The translations under genes were made by a program, and so were the position numbers. Under the pieces are notes generated by a model, which worked only from the letters and a program-made list of their open reading frames with translations, had not been told where the DNA came from and ran no database searches. Source: CAKZML01 sp963823435 (GTDB lineage: Bacteria > Pseudomonadota > Gammaproteobacteria > Steroidobacterales > BM003). From it: DNA of 64,000 nucleotides. Within the stretch, counting starts at the first letter, position 1, and each line of letters starts with the position of its first letter. The DNA is taken from the NCBI GenBank assembly GCA_963823435.1, contig CAWGLN010000002.1:1-64000 (forward strand), given 5' to 3'. Below, piece by piece: positions 38,760 through 53,260 of this stretch.

Positions 38760-41700
38760 ATGCGTAGGAGCGTGTGTTGTCAGACGGTAGCGCAAGCAAG
38801 GGCCGAGCAGATTTTCCTGGAGGCACTCGAACGATCGCCATCGCAGCGCGTTTCGTTCCTCGATCAGCAGTGCGGTGATGACCTGAAACTTCGCGAGTTG
38901 GTGGAGTCTTTTTTGGCTGCCGACGAAGCCGCAAGCGACGCCAACTTTCTCGAGTCGCATTTTCTGGCCGGCGCGACGATCGCTCCCCATCTTGCTCTCG
39001 CGAATCCTGAACTTCCGCGAGATCCAGCGTCGGAGAAAGAATCCGGGCTGGAAAACTCTCGCTTTCGGATTCTCTCGCGATACGAACAGGGAGGACTTGG
39101 GGAGGTTTTGATTGCCCACGATCGCCAACTGGATCGCGAGGTGGCGATCAAGCAGATCCGACCCAAATGGCTGGAGAACAGCGAAGCGAGAGAACGATTC
39201 ATCCAGGAAGCCGAGGTCACAGGTCGCCTGGAGCACCCGGGCATCGTTCCCGTCTATTCCATGGGAACCTGGGATGACGGACGCCCTTTCTACGCGATGC
39301 GTTTCATTCAAGGCACGACGCTCAAGCGTGCGATCGCACAATTTCGTGAGTCCACCCAGCATAGCGCCCGACATGCGCGGCGACTGGATCTGCGAGGACT
39401 TTTGAACCGGTTCGTCGATGTCTGCAATACGATCGAGTACGCCCATAGTCGCCAGATACTTCACCGCGACATCAAGCCGTCTAACATCATGATTGGACCC
39501 TACGGCGAAACGCTCGTGGTCGATTGGGGTCTCGCCAAGCGATTGGACGCTCCCTTCAGCGAATCGATGACAGCGGCGTTCGCGGCCCAGAATGCGAAGG
39601 ATAGCGGTTCGAGCCAGACGCAAATCGGTGGTGCCGTCGGAACTCCTCAATACATGAGCCCGGAACAGGCAGCGGGCGATCTGGAATCCATCGGGATTCG
39701 CACCGATGTCTATCTGTTGGGCGCCACTTTGTACCAGATTCTCACTGGAGTTCCCCCGCACGAAGAAGAATCGGTTTCCAAGTTGATTGACCGCGTGAAA
39801 CGGGGAATCCTGACACGACCACGTGATGTCGATCCCGATGTTCCGCGGCCGCTGGAGGCCATCTGTTTGAAGGCGATGGCGACGAAAGTTTCCGACCGCT
39901 ATCCCTCCGCCGCGCGGTTGTCCGCTGATATCGAGTGTTGGCTTGCCGACCAGAGTGTTTCGGCTTACCGCGATCCGCTTGCGGTCCGTCTGGGGCGTTG
40001 GAATCGACAACACCGCACATTCGCCATGAGCGGCGCGGTGGCGACCGTTCTACTGACCGTGGGTTCGGTGATCGGATCCATGTTATGGAGTTACCAGCAA
40101 TCCTTGCAGTTCCGGGTCGAACAAGATCGGAACATCAAGGAAGCGCAGCTGATTGCCAGTCAGCAGCAGCGCGAGAGCGAAATGCGATCCTCGGCATTGA
40201 ATGCGCTGGATCTTTCACTTCGAGAAATCAGGGCAGACAGGTTTTCTGCAGCGTCAGACATTCTGCGTCATGCTGCCGAAGCGATTAGCGAGGAAGCAAA
40301 CCTCACGGCACAGCTTGAGGAGATCAATGCCAGGGCAGAGCGTCTGGAGAAAATCGCTGAGTTTTATCGCCAGGCGGAACTGTCCGAACAATTCAACGTG
40401 ATCAGCCGTGACACGCAAGGGATTCTGGCGTCGACCGCCAGCCTGCAGGCGATCGGAGCCTGGGACTCGCCAGATTGGTGGTCCAAGCTTCCGGCCGACG
40501 ATCTCACACCCTCTCAGACCGATCAATTGCGATGGGACGTCTACCAACAGTGGCTGATGCTCGATGGCATGTTGATCAAGACGATCGGGACCCGACTGTT
40601 TGGCAGTACCAATGCAAGTTCCACCATGCGGATGCTGTCGGCACTGCGCCGTATGGGATCGGGCGCTGGAAAGCGCGAGGCCGACGCGGCACTGGTGGCT
40701 TGCGATCGCATCGATCTTTTCCGTCCATCGGAGGCAGCACGGTGGTATCGAAGCATTGCCAATTATCGATTGGGAGAGGGGCGGCGGTTGAAGGGACAAG
40801 AGATCGGCACGCCTCGCAACGCGCCCGATGCCCAGAAGCTGGGAGTCCTTTGCATGCTCTCGGCGATGGATCCGTCATTTCGCACCGTATTCCGCGACTA
40901 CGACGGAAAGGATGCGACGACCGCCGCACGCGATCTGTTTCAACGCTCGGCCTCACTTCGCCCCGACCATTATTGGACCCAGATTTCCCTCGGTCAGATG
41001 CAGTACTTCATCGCCGAGCAAGAACCGCAACCGACTTGGCAAAGTTATCAGCCAGCCGTGCAGACGATGGGGCGGTGCATCGCCATCAATCCCAAATCGT
41101 GCTTCGCCTTTGCAGATCGATCGTCACTGTTCCGTTTCCAGTGGGAGCGGATGAAGTCGGACGCGAATCTACCGGCAGAAATCCGGAATCAACGCGCTGC
41201 GGATCTCTTGAAATGGAGCCTGCAGGATGCGCAAGCCGCCTATCGTCTCGGGAGCGATCAACCGTGGGTTGGCTGGACCTATGGCATGGCGCTGAGTGCC
41301 GCCGGGCAATCCGACGAAGCAGTCGATGTTTTCCTGGAGGCATCTCGTCGGACCTTCCCGCTGATGAAGATCGGTGATGTCGCCTTGATTCGCGCCGACG
41401 ATATTCGCGGACGAAGTGACGCGGCCGAATACGCCAGCGACATGATTGAACAATTCCCCGATACGCCAGCCTATCGGATCTTGCTGGCATCCATACGCTT
41501 GAATCAAGAGGACCACGAAGAAGCGCTGAAGCAGATTGAAATCGCCATCAGCCAGGCGGGCAACTCACCGCACGCACATGCGATCCGAGGAATGATTCGA
41601 CTTCACAATGAAGACATCGACGGTGCAGCCGAGGATTTCCGAGTCGCGAAGCAATCCGATCCCAACCATCTGTGGGCTTGCTATGGCGCGGCCGAGTGCG

Positions 41701-42571
41701 ACGATGCGAAACATCAACATGAATCCGCGCTGGCGGGATACCAGCAGGCGATTGGCCTGGCGACCACCGATGAACACCGCGCCGCATGCCTGCTGGGGAT
41801 CGGTCGCGTCGCAGCTTTTCTGGGCAAGTACGATCAAGCGAAACAGGCGGTGGCTTCCGCCCAACAACTGCAACCTGCTTGCGACGTCCAATCGGTGGCA
41901 CAACCACTCTTGGAACGAATGAAGCAACTGCGAGCCGAATCAGCAGACACACAAGCCGGGGATGACCTTCTCGACTTTCTGCGATACCTCAGTCAACGCT
42001 TCCTCGCAACTCGGATCGAGTTTGAACGGCCCGCCTCTCAGGAGTCGTTCGATGCCCCACTGCTCAACGGGGACTTTGAGCTCGATGCGTTCCGTTACTG
42101 GAGCGACGATTTTGGCTCGGCATGGCGGAACCAGTCAGGCTACAAGGCATCCGCCAGGATTTCCGCGAGCGAATACCACGGTGGAAACTTCGCACTCCAG
42201 CTCATTGGCGATGCGAGCGATGGATCGGGCCGGCAAGGTAGCACTGGCCAAGCGTTTCCGGTTCCCGCCAACTGCAAGTGCCGCCTTTCGGTCTGGGCCA
42301 AGTCCACGGCGCCTGAACCGGGGGCCGTGCGACTTGTCATCGATGAACTGGCTTCCTCGGAACTGGCTTCCTCGGAACTGGCCATGCTGGAACTGGCCAT
42401 GCTGGAACTGGCAGACGGTTCTTACGACTGGCAAGAATTCGCGGTCGAGTTCCAGGTTGGCGACGCTCCGGATCCGACCCAGCCCATCTTTCCGCTGCGA
42501 TTGAGGCTCGTTTCGGCTGGCGCGGCCAAGCGTATCTGGACGACATTCGTGTGACGGTGACCAGTCGCTGA
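38760..42571 (+). CDS. Membrane Ser/Thr protein kinase with TPRs and C-terminal carbohydrate-binding-like domain (frameshift at extreme end)
   Basis: About 1270 residues. A short N-terminal helical region precedes the kinase (about 105-380): EQGGLGEVLIAHD, REVAIKQI, catalytic LHRDIKPSNIMI (about 235-242), VVDWGLAKRL (DWG instead of DFG), VGTPQYMSPEQAAG. One membrane helix follows at about 421-446, then a coiled coil and at least six TPR-like repeats. The C-terminus (from about 1105) is NGDFELDAFRYWSDD with beta strands, as in carbohydrate-binding jelly rolls; a shift near 42525 restores the usual ending YLDDIRVTV and moves the stop to 42571. The 15-bp repeat in this domain encodes (E-L-A-x-x)n. 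Signals pass from the outside domain to the cytosolic kinase or the reverse. Confidence 0.9.
42345..42418. repeat. 15-bp in-frame tandem repeat in the kinase gene (4.6 units)
   Basis: Units of GAACTGGC plus 7 variable bases start at 42345, 42360, 42375, 42390 and 42405. Two units end TTCCTCG and two end CATGCTG, so two different pairs were duplicated. It adds four copies of ELA-x-x to the outer domain without breaking the frame. Confidence 0.92.
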
Positions 42572-42726
42572 CTGAACCGTCCATCGCGAGGTTTTTGCCG
42601 AGTATGGGTCGCCAAAAAGAAATTCCCGGAATTCGTTGAGGGGATTTCAAGTCTTTCCCGCAGGTGTTGGTGAGGCGGACGGAACGAACCGCTCGAAACC
42701 GCAAAACCAACACTCGGAGCAAGACC

Positions 42727-43362
42727 ATGACCCAGAACAACCTGACCCAGCACAACACCAAAAAGACTCTTCTCGGCTGCCTCGCGACCCTGTTGCTCGT
42801 TGCCGCCACCGCCACTCCAGCTTCGGCTCAACGAGCCGAATCGTTCGTCGACATCTTCAACGGAGGAGCCGGGGCCGGCGCCACGGCCGACGGCGACTTC
42901 AAATACGCAAAGTCACAGAGCAGCTCGAAGAATGGCGTCCAGTTGGGACATGGCTTGGCGATCGGAGCCGGTCCAAATGGCATCGCGGTTTCGAACTCCA
43001 TCGGTGCCGGCGCAGGTCCAGTCGGTGTGGCCCACAACGTCAACCTGAACATCGGAACCAATGGAACTCACATCAGCCAAGGCGGTGTGGTTTCGCAGGG
43101 CGGCAACCGCCGGGTCACTTCGGGTGGCAGCACAGGTGTCCGCAATGGCCAGGTCTATGGCGGCAGTAGCTCGACCGGATTCGGAAACAATACCCGCGTC
43201 TGGTCGCAGAGTCGCACCAACAACTGGAATCAGCCCGTCAATGCGGTACAGAACACCTACCAGGGGCAAAACACCTACCAGCGGCAGAACACTTCCAACC
43301 GCTTCTCAGCACAGAGGAGCCAACCTGCACGCCAATTCGTGACCGGATTCCGCGTCAAGTAG
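42727..43362 (+). CDS. Secreted Gly/Asn/Gln-rich protein
   Basis: 211 residues from ATG 42727 with signal peptide (KKTLLGCLATLLLVAATATPASA). The mature part is Gly/Ala/Asn/Ser-rich with short repeats (IGAGPNGIAVSNSIGAGAGP, GGSTGVRNGQVYGGSSSTG) and a Gln/Asn-rich end where NTYQGQNTYQRQNT repeats; the last residues are FVTGFRVK. No domain is recognised; composition suggests an exported structural or matrix protein. It lies between the receptor kinase and a PDZ protein on one strand, so it may be a product or target of that signalling locus. Confidence 0.65.
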   Translation: MTQNNLTQHNTKKTLLGCLATLLLVAATATPASAQRAESFVDIFNGGAGAGATADGDFKYAKSQSSSKNGVQLGHGLAIGAGPNGIAVSNSIGAGAGPVGVAHNVNLNIGTNGTHISQGGVVSQGGNRRVTSGGSTGVRNGQVYGGSSSTGFGNNTRVWSQSRTNNWNQPVNAVQNTYQGQNTYQRQNTSNRFSAQRSQPARQFVTGFRVK

Positions 43363-43455
43363 CAACGGTCCTAACATGCGACCTTCACCGGTGTCGGTGA
43401 AGGTCGCTCGATGTTCGTTTCAACCAACTCAATCCAATCCATCTCGAGACCGATC

Positions 43456-44148
43456 ATGACTGCCAAACTCTCACTCGCCGCATACTCCGTCGTCCTGCTA
43501 GCCGCCATGCTCCCCAGTCCTGCACGAGCCCAATGGAACAGCGGACGATCTGTGGCACCAACCACTCAGCCAGAAATCGCAATGGTCGAAAGCAGCTACC
43601 TACATCCAGGCTGGCTGACCGAGTTCTGCACGGTACCGAAGCTGCTTCGCATGCACTGCGAAGTGCTGCCACCAGAACAGGGTGTGTTGATCAGCCGGAT
43701 CGAACGACGTGGTCCCGCGGCGATGCTCTATGACCTGCAGGTCGGAGATGTGCTGTTGTCTGCCGACGGCGAGTCAGTCTTCGGCATGGCGTCACTTCCC
43801 GAGTTCCCCGGAGCGAAATTGACGGTGATGCGTGCTGGTGAAGTGATTTCCATCGAGCCTCGCGCCGCGTGCCCTCCCGACACGATTGTGAACCAGCAAC
43901 CGCTTCCCTGGGCTCCCGCGGTACCCACCGGAAACGGATACGGTGTTTCGGCTTCCGCATTCGCCTCGGGCCACGAAAGCGTCTCGGTCGCCCGGAACGG
44001 TGACGAGATCACACTGGAAATGTCCTTGCCTGAGTTGCAGTCCGCTCCCATCCGATTTCGTGGTACGAGAGAGCAGATCACGCACGAGGTGCAAAACAGC
44101 AAGCTTTCGCCGGCGGCACGTCAAAGAGTGCTGCAAGCCATCCGCTAG
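43456..44148 (+). CDS. Secreted PDZ-domain protein
   Basis: 230 residues from ATG 43456; signal peptide SLAAYSVVLLAAMLPSPARA. After a linker, a PDZ-like fold reads GVLISRIERRGPAAMLYDLQVGDVLLSADGESVF (shown approximately) with the carboxylate-binding GVLI and GDVLLSADG turns. The C-terminal part has TREQITHEVQNSKLSPAARQ, helical and without catalytic residues, so this is not a HtrA protease. It may bind C-termini of exported proteins, possibly those encoded next to it. A pair of 13-bp direct repeats (44168-44193) lies just after the stop. Confidence 0.72.
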   Translation: MTAKLSLAAYSVVLLAAMLPSPARAQWNSGRSVAPTTQPEIAMVESSYLHPGWLTEFCTVPKLLRMHCEVLPPEQGVLISRIERRGPAAMLYDLQVGDVLLSADGESVFGMASLPEFPGAKLTVMRAGEVISIEPRAACPPDTIVNQQPLPWAPAVPTGNGYGVSASAFASGHESVSVARNGDEITLEMSLPELQSAPIRFRGTREQITHEVQNSKLSPAARQRVLQAIR

Positions 44149-44167
44149 GAAAACTTGCATGGAACTT

Positions 44168-44193
44168 CGATTGGATCTGTCGATTGGATCTTT
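44168..44193. repeat. 13-bp direct duplication upstream of the ECF sigma gene
   Basis: CGATTGGATCTGT at 44168-44180 is repeated at 44181-44193 with one mismatch, in the gap between the PDZ gene and the sigma factor gene. Confidence 0.8.
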
Positions 44194-44250
44194 CGCTGAG
44201 CTCGGATGCCCGGCTTCCATCAGGTAGTCGAGACGTCGCGAACGGTTAAG

Positions 44251-44889
44251 ATGGTGTCTTTCGTATTCCCCATGTCCAGGAATCCGCCAGACGTGCCACA
44301 ACCAGAATCCGACGTCTCGATGCTGCTGCAGCAAGTCAAACAGGGGGACTCGACCGCGAGAGACCGCCTGTTTGCCACGTTGCAGGGCGAACTCCGCGAC
44401 ATGGCCGAGGGCTTGATGCGTCGCGAACGGCCTGATCACACGCTCCAGGCCACGGCCCTGGTGAACGAGGCGTGCATACGGTTGCTTGATTCCGACGCCA
44501 TGAACAATGTTTCGGACCGTCGTTACATGTTCGGGATGGCCAACCGAGCCATGCGTCAGATCCTGGTCGACCACGCTCGCAGGCGCAAAACCGACAAGCG
44601 AGGTGGCGATCACCAGCGTGCGTCATTGGATATTGTTCTGGACAACTTCGAGAGCAGGAATCACTGTCGGTTTGAGGATCTTGAGGCGGCACTGGAAAGC
44701 CTGGAAGCGACTTCGCCTCGGCAACGCGAGGTGGTGGAGCTTCGCTTCTTTTCCGGTCTCTCGATCGAGGAAGTCGCCAGCGTGTTGGAAGTCAGTGTCG
44801 GAACGATCGAACGAGACTGGCGTCTGGCCCGGGCCAAGCTGTTCCAACTCCTTCGCGATGAATCGACCGACGGCGACAGCGATCAATGA
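44251..44889 (+). CDS. ECF-type RNA polymerase sigma factor
   Basis: 212 residues from ATG 44251 (ATG 44272 possible). Region 2 is SMLLQQVKQGDSTARDRLF to LVNEACIRLLD (the DHTLQATALVNEAYLRL-type box of planctomycete ECF factors) and RRYMFGMANRAMRQILVDHARRRKT. Region 4 is SPRQREVVELRFFSGLSIEEVASVLEVS (split) with helix-turn-helix SVGTIERDWRLARAKLF. This is the Rhodopirellula-type sigma-70-like group that typically lies next to large Ser/Thr kinases, as here. It probably directs transcription of genes controlled by kinase 38760. Confidence 0.92.
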   Translation: MVSFVFPMSRNPPDVPQPESDVSMLLQQVKQGDSTARDRLFATLQGELRDMAEGLMRRERPDHTLQATALVNEACIRLLDSDAMNNVSDRRYMFGMANRAMRQILVDHARRRKTDKRGGDHQRASLDIVLDNFESRNHCRFEDLEAALESLEATSPRQREVVELRFFSGLSIEEVASVLEVSVGTIERDWRLARAKLFQLLRDESTDGDSDQ

Positions 44890-44920
44890 GATCAGCTGCC
44901 GCTAAGCTCGATCCAAGTGG

Positions 44921-48041
<3,121 letters not shown>

Positions 48042-48043
48042 GC

Positions 48044-49610
48044 TTACTCTTCTCCCATCAGGTCAGCGAGCATCTGGGATTTCAAAATGAAGCCGCCCTT
48101 GGTGACGACCGATTCGCCTGGCTGCAATCCGCCACGAATTTCCACCGACACATCGCTCGACTGACCGACTTGAACGGGACGGGGACTCGAATTGATCCTC
48201 TTGACGATGAATAAAGACAAACGGCTGTCCCTCATGTTCCTGAAGTGCGGTTAGCGGAACCTGCAGGACTTCGCCTTGGCGCCTCCCGGCAACTCGACGG
48301 CGACGAACATGCCGGGTTTCAGATAAATGCTGCTCGTTATCCGCGATCGCTCGCATACTGATCGTTCGCGTGGCCTCATCCATGATTTCGCCGGTGTAGA
48401 ACACGGTGGCTTCGAAAACTTTGTCGGGCCAGGCTTCGTTGTGAAAACGGATGCGCTGATTCCCGAGAGAACTCAAGAGCGGAACGTGCTCTTCATAGAT
48501 ATCCGCGGTGATCCAAACAGTGGAAAGGTCGGCGATGCTCAACAGCATCACGTCCGGTCGGACTTGTTCGCTCAACACGACATCCTTGGTCAGCACCGTT
48601 CCATCGAAAGGTGCGCGAATCGAATAGTGCGAGATGCCTTCTCCTTGTTTCTTGGGGTCGACGAGTCTGAGATCCTCCTGGGTGCAACCCAGAATCTGCA
48701 AGCTCGTTTCCGCAACCGCCACTTCCGTCTCCGCTTGTTTAACGGCTTGGGACGCAATCAGTGTGGACGTTCTCAATTCGTATTCAATCTGCTCGATGCG
48801 TGACTGATAGGTCGCCTGGTCTGCATTCCTGTTGGCTTCGGCGGTTAGCAGTTGCTTTCCCGATACAGCGCCGAATCAGCAACTCCCTGGAGCCGGGCGA
48901 CGTCCGCAGACGATTTCAGAAAGTTGGAATAGGCTGCCAGCACGCGTTCCCGATAATCGCCCATCGCTCGGTTTTGAAATGCGCTTTCGATGTCCTGGAT
49001 CGGCATGTCGTTGCGCAGCGCCTCGATCAATTCGCTGGCGTTCTTCGCCACTTCGTCCTGCAATTCCTTCTTGGTAGTCGCCATTTCCAGCTGCAGGCGG
49101 GCTTGATAAAGAGCAAGCTTTGCTTCACCAACTTCGCGACTATGGATCACGGCCAACAGCTCATCGGCTTTGACCGCACCACCCAAACTTACCGAGACAC
49201 TTTCCACAGCTCCATTGACCATCGGATAAATGTGCGCGATGCGATCTTGATTCAACTCGACTTTCCCAGTTAAGCGAACGGTTGTCGTGAACACGTCGCG
49301 ACGGGCTGGGTGAACCTCGATACCCGATGCTTCCCATTGCTCTTTTGGTAGCAGCAATACGTTCTGATCCTGACCGACTAACTGATCCTGACCGGCCAAC
49401 GCATCGGGCGGAGGTTCGATCGAAGGCCTCGAGACTTCGACGAGCTCAGACCGTTGCTGTCCCCTTGTGGCCGCGGCATCGCCTTCGCGCAATGCCAATC
49501 GCATGGAAATGGCACCCACCGCCGCGGAGACCAGGATGAGGATCGGTAAACCAAAGGGCCATTTACCTCGACTCGTGTGCTGTGATTTCGAAGAGTCTGC
49601 GCTGGGTCAT
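48044..49610 (-). CDS. czcB: CzcB/CusB-type periplasmic adaptor (several frameshifts)
   Basis: About 520 residues from ATG 49610; shifts near 49565, 48850, 48290 and 48200. After MTQRRLFEI and a membrane anchor (WPFGLPILILVSAAVGAISM), it has RRDVFTTTVRLTGKVELNQD, a lipoyl half, a helical hairpin, the second half ISHYSIRAPFDGTVLTKDVV, the beta-barrel SIADLSTVWITADIYEEH and RIRFHNEAWPDKVFEA, and a C-terminal RGGLQPGESVVTKGGF. It links the inner-membrane pump to an outer channel. Its ATG overlaps the upstream ORF's TGA. A pair of 18-bp direct repeats (49364-49399) encodes GQDQLV/GQDQNV. Confidence 0.85.
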
Positions 49611-50352
49611 GGAAGTCTTGAACCAAATTCGAGTGTGTGAAAACTGGAAGAATCATGCGACGCAGTACCAGTGGGCCTCGACCAACATTTCCCAACCAGG
49701 GCATTTCCCAAACGGGGTACGCGCATCAGGCGAACGAAGATCGCATGAGGCAAATCGTTGAAGCAGCAGGCGTTACCGAACCACATGCCCTTCGGTTCGG
49801 GATCCACGTTCAGGTGCCTCAAGACACCCCGAAGATCCATCCGAGAACAAGCAGCGACCTGCGTCAGCGGACGCTAACAGCGCATGACAACCAAGAAAGT
49901 TGATGCAGAAATTCGGTCGTTGGCGTGACCGGATCGAGCGGTTACACCACGAATCTGGTTCAGGTCAGGCAATTCATGATCCCAGTGAACGGCAACCAAA
50001 TGGTGCGAAGGGACCAAGACTCGCGAAGCATTCGTTCCCGCATCCACGGATGCCATGGGTACCACGCGGTCGTGTTGCAGATTCAGCACTTCGGCATTGA
50101 TGCCGTTGTAGCCAGTGGATGGCACGACCCAATGGATGTGCCATCCTGAGAGATGGCATTTGAAACAGCTGTCAGTCCGGAATGAAACGAGTCCAAGTGC
50201 CGCGACAACTGGGCCGTTCCCAGCGTGGAGAGTTCCGCACTGGCATGCGAGTGCGCAAGCGGAATGGGCCCTGGCCAGAGCAACACCAGCATCAAGATCC
50301 GAATGAATCGATGCCATTTCGGATTGCGGAGTACCAAATCCATCGAAACCAA
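49607..50352 (-). CDS. Secreted hypothetical protein translationally coupled to czcBA (frameshifted)
   Basis: Two or three frames give about 245 residues from about 50352. A signal peptide (RFIRILMLVLLWPGPIPLAHS) is followed by a His-rich start (HSHASAELST), then DSCFKCHLSGWHIHWVVP with CxxCH, more His (HHLVAVHWDHE) and a C-terminal LPHAIFVRLMRVPRLGN region. Many His/Cys fit metal handling, but CxxCH alone does not prove a heme. The stop TGA at 49607 overlaps the czcB ATG, which argues that the continuous reading is real. I do not recognise the family. Likely an accessory of the metal-efflux operon. Confidence 0.5.
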
Positions 50353-50522
50353 GAGACTCGCTCGGATGCTTCAGGGGTTAAATCTTGCCAGCGATCGAAT
50401 GGCCTTCAAGAGACTCACCGCAAGGACCCATCGTTAGGCTAAGTCGACCGGGAGGGTTGTCAATTCGAGGGGTTTCGGACACGCGGCTTCAGGCTCAAAC
50501 TGAGCGTTTTGCTAAGTCGGTG

Positions 50523-50550
50523 CCGTTTTGAGTATCCCGTTTTGAGTATC
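50523..50550. repeat. 14-bp exact tandem duplication before the SDR gene
   Basis: CCGTTTTGAGTATC occurs twice without spacer (50523-50536, 50537-50550), 20 bp before the SDR start codon, in the divergent region shared with the czc-linked ORF. Confidence 0.88.
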
Positions 50551-50569
50551 CAGGAATTGGATTCGTTGC

Positions 50570-51378
50570 ATGGATTTGAAACTAAAGGGCCATACCGTGC
50601 CGGTCACCGGTGGGGCCAACGGAATCGGATTGGCCACTGGCAGACATTCGCCCAGGAAGGTTGCTCGGTGGCCCTTTGGGATCGCTCTCCCAGCGTCGAA
50701 GGCGTTGCCCAGGAGATCGCCGCAAGGTTCGGTGTGTCGTCGACAAGTGCCATGGTCGATGTGGGAGATTTTGAAAGCGTCCGTTGCGCCATGCAACAGA
50801 CGCTCGATGGCGGAATGTCCGTGGAGCACGTGGTCCACTGCGCGGCGATCGGATCGACCAAGTTTGGTTTTCCGTTCACCAACCTGACGCCTAATGACTG
50901 GATTCAAACCATCGAAGTGAACGTGATGGGAATGGTCAATGTCGCTCACGCCGTCACGCCGCACCTGATCGAATCCCGACGCGGCACCTTTGTCTTTCTT
51001 GCCTCCGTCGCCGGTCAAATCGGATCGCAGACGGATCCTCCCTACAGTGCGAGCAAGGCGGCCAACATCAATTTCGCTCAGTGCATGGCAAAGGATCTGG
51101 CCGTCCATGGAATTCGCGTGAACACCGTTTGCCCGGGCATGGTTCAAACCGCGCTGAATCGCTCGGTCTGGAAAGCCTGGCATGACCAAACCCCAGAGGC
51201 CGAGAGACTGAGTTACGACGATTGGGCTGGACGCAAGATCCGGTCCATCGTTCCGCTCGGTCGCTGGCAAACGCCCGACGACATCGCTTCCATGATCGTC
51301 TTTCTGTCGTCAGACCGAGCCAAAGAGGTAACCGGCCAAACGATCAATGTCGATGGTGGCTTTGTCATGCACTGGTAG
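50570..51378 (+). CDS. Short-chain dehydrogenase/reductase (one frameshift)
   Basis: About 270 residues from ATG 50570 with a shift near 50640. N-terminal motif VTGGANGIGLA (the Gly-rich NAD(P)-binding TGxxxGIG) is in the first frame; the second continues FAQEGCSVALWDRS, VVHCAAIGS (NNAG-equivalent), FVFLASVAGQIGSQTDPPYSASKAA (catalytic Ser, Tyr and Lys in YSASK; split) and GIRVNTVCPGMVQT, ending VTGQTINVDGGFVM. This is a classical SDR oxidoreductase; an Asp after the second strand (WDRS) suggests NAD(H). Substrate unknown. Confidence 0.88.
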
Positions 51379-51430
51379 GTTGCCGTCGAATCCGAACTGC
51401 ACGTGTCGCGAGTTCGAACGGAACGACCGA

Positions 51431-53087
51431 TCATCGCAGCCGCAGTGCCCGACCCGGCCTGGCATCGGTGTGTTTCCCGTGATCAAGCACAACCTGTCCA
51501 TTGACAATGACGAATTGAATCCCCTCGCTGTAGTTGAATGGATCGGTGTAAGTGGAACGGTCGATCACCTCGTTCGGGTCAAAGACGGTGACATCGGCGC
51601 AGGCATGCTGTCTCAGGACGCCACGGTCTCGAAGACCAATCTTGTTGGCGTTGAGCGATGTCATTTTGCGAATCGCCTCTTCGAGCCCGAGTAGTTTTTG
51701 CTCGCGGACATAGACACCCGAGGACGCGCGTGAACGTCCCGAAGTTGCGCGGATGGGGATTGCCTCGTCGCAAAGGACCCTCAATCGCGTAGGCGGAACC
51801 ATCCGAGCCGACGGAGCACCAGGGCTGCAGCAGGGCAAGGTTCATGTCCTGTTCCGTGTGATGCGCGTAGACCGCTCCGATCGAACCACCCTCTTCCAAC
51901 AAAAAATCGAACAGCTCGTCCAGCGGATCCGCATCCGGTCGGTCTTGCGTTCGCAGGGCCATCACACGATCCATCGTAAGTCCCTTGAAACTGCTTTCGC
52001 CACTGACCAGGACGCGTGACCAATCGCCGCCGACTGCCGCGAGATGGTTGTACCATCCGGGGATCTCACCAAGGATGTCTTGCTTGATCTTTGCACGCTG
52101 CTGTGGATCGCGGAGTCGCTCCAGCAGTTTGTCGGTTCCCCCTTCATGTGCCCAGGGAGGAATGATGCTGACCAGGTTGTTGTTGCCCCGAGTGTAGGGA
52201 TAGACGTTCGCTTGGACATCAACGCCTCGGCTGCGGGCTTGCTCGATCAGTTCGATCACTTCCTTCATCCGCCCCCAGTATTTCTGGTCGGCAATCTTGA
52301 GGTGAATGATGTCGACCGGTACGCCTGCCCTCTCGCCGATCTCGATCGCCTCCTTGACCGATTCGAAGACACCGGTCCCTTCGTTACGAATGTGCGTGGA
52401 GTAGATTCCCTGGTAGCGAGCGACGACTTCGCAGAGCTGGACAATTTCATCGGTGGTTGCCAACGAACCTGGCGGCATCATGACCTGGCTGGAAAGACCC
52501 GATGCTCCGTCCTTCATCGCCGCTTCGACCAACCGCTTCATTTCCTCCATCTGGTCGTGGCTTGGACGATCAAAGGACTGACCCATCACACACTGCCAAA
52601 CGTTATTCAGACCGACATACGAGGCAACGTTGGTCGAGACACCGGCCCGCTCGACCACATCAAAGTACTCGCCAAGCGAAGACCATTCGTTGGTTTCGCC
52701 CGCGACCGAGGCCGACTTGTGTCCCAACTTGCCCTGGTAGGGTCCCGCCGAATCGCCTTCGCCAAGCACCTCAGTGGTCACACCCTGGGTGATCTTGCTG
52801 TAGGCATGACCGTCCTCAAGGAGCAGGTAGTCGGAATGCGAATGAATGTCGATGAAACCTGGCGCCACAATCAGATTCGCAGCATCGATTTCACGATTCG
52901 CACTCTCGCTAATCCGGCGTTCGATCTTGACGATCCGGTCACCCCGAATTCCCAAATCGCCAACAAACCAGGGGTTCCCCGTGCCATCCACGATCTTTCC
53001 ACCGCGAATGATCAGATCGAGGGGCTCGTCAGCGAGCGCGATGTGGCTGGAGACGCACAGAATCAACAACAGACGGAAAGTTCGCAT
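51431..53087 (-). CDS. Secreted N-acyl-D-amino-acid deacylase-type amidohydrolase (one frameshift)
   Basis: About 550 residues from ATG 53087 with a shift near 51730. Signal peptide MRTFRLLLILCVSSHIALA. Motifs: LIIRGGKIVDGTGNPWFVGD, APGFIDIHSHSDY (HxH metal ligands), GVTTEVLGEGDSAGP, GLSSQVMMPPGSLA, YSTHIRNEGTGV, IIHLKIADQKYWG and SVGSDGSAYAIEG (Asp ligand). In the last frame ITSLNANK-type box reads RKMTSLNANKIGLRDRG and ends with FVIVNGQVVLDHGKHT. D-aminoacylases hydrolyse N-acyl-D-amino acids or D-aminoacyl esters. Planctomycetes export many such enzymes. Confidence 0.92.
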
Positions 53088-53260
53088 GATTCAATTCCTT
53101 AGGGACCCGAGCTCAAGTCTCGATACAAGATGACGCCTGGGCATTCATTCATCATCCTCCAAAAGCAGAATTCTAAACCAGGTCGCTGTCTCGCAACACG
53201 CTTGCCCACATCACGAGCACAACGCGGACTTCCGAGTTACAATCATCTCTCTCCCTGTCT

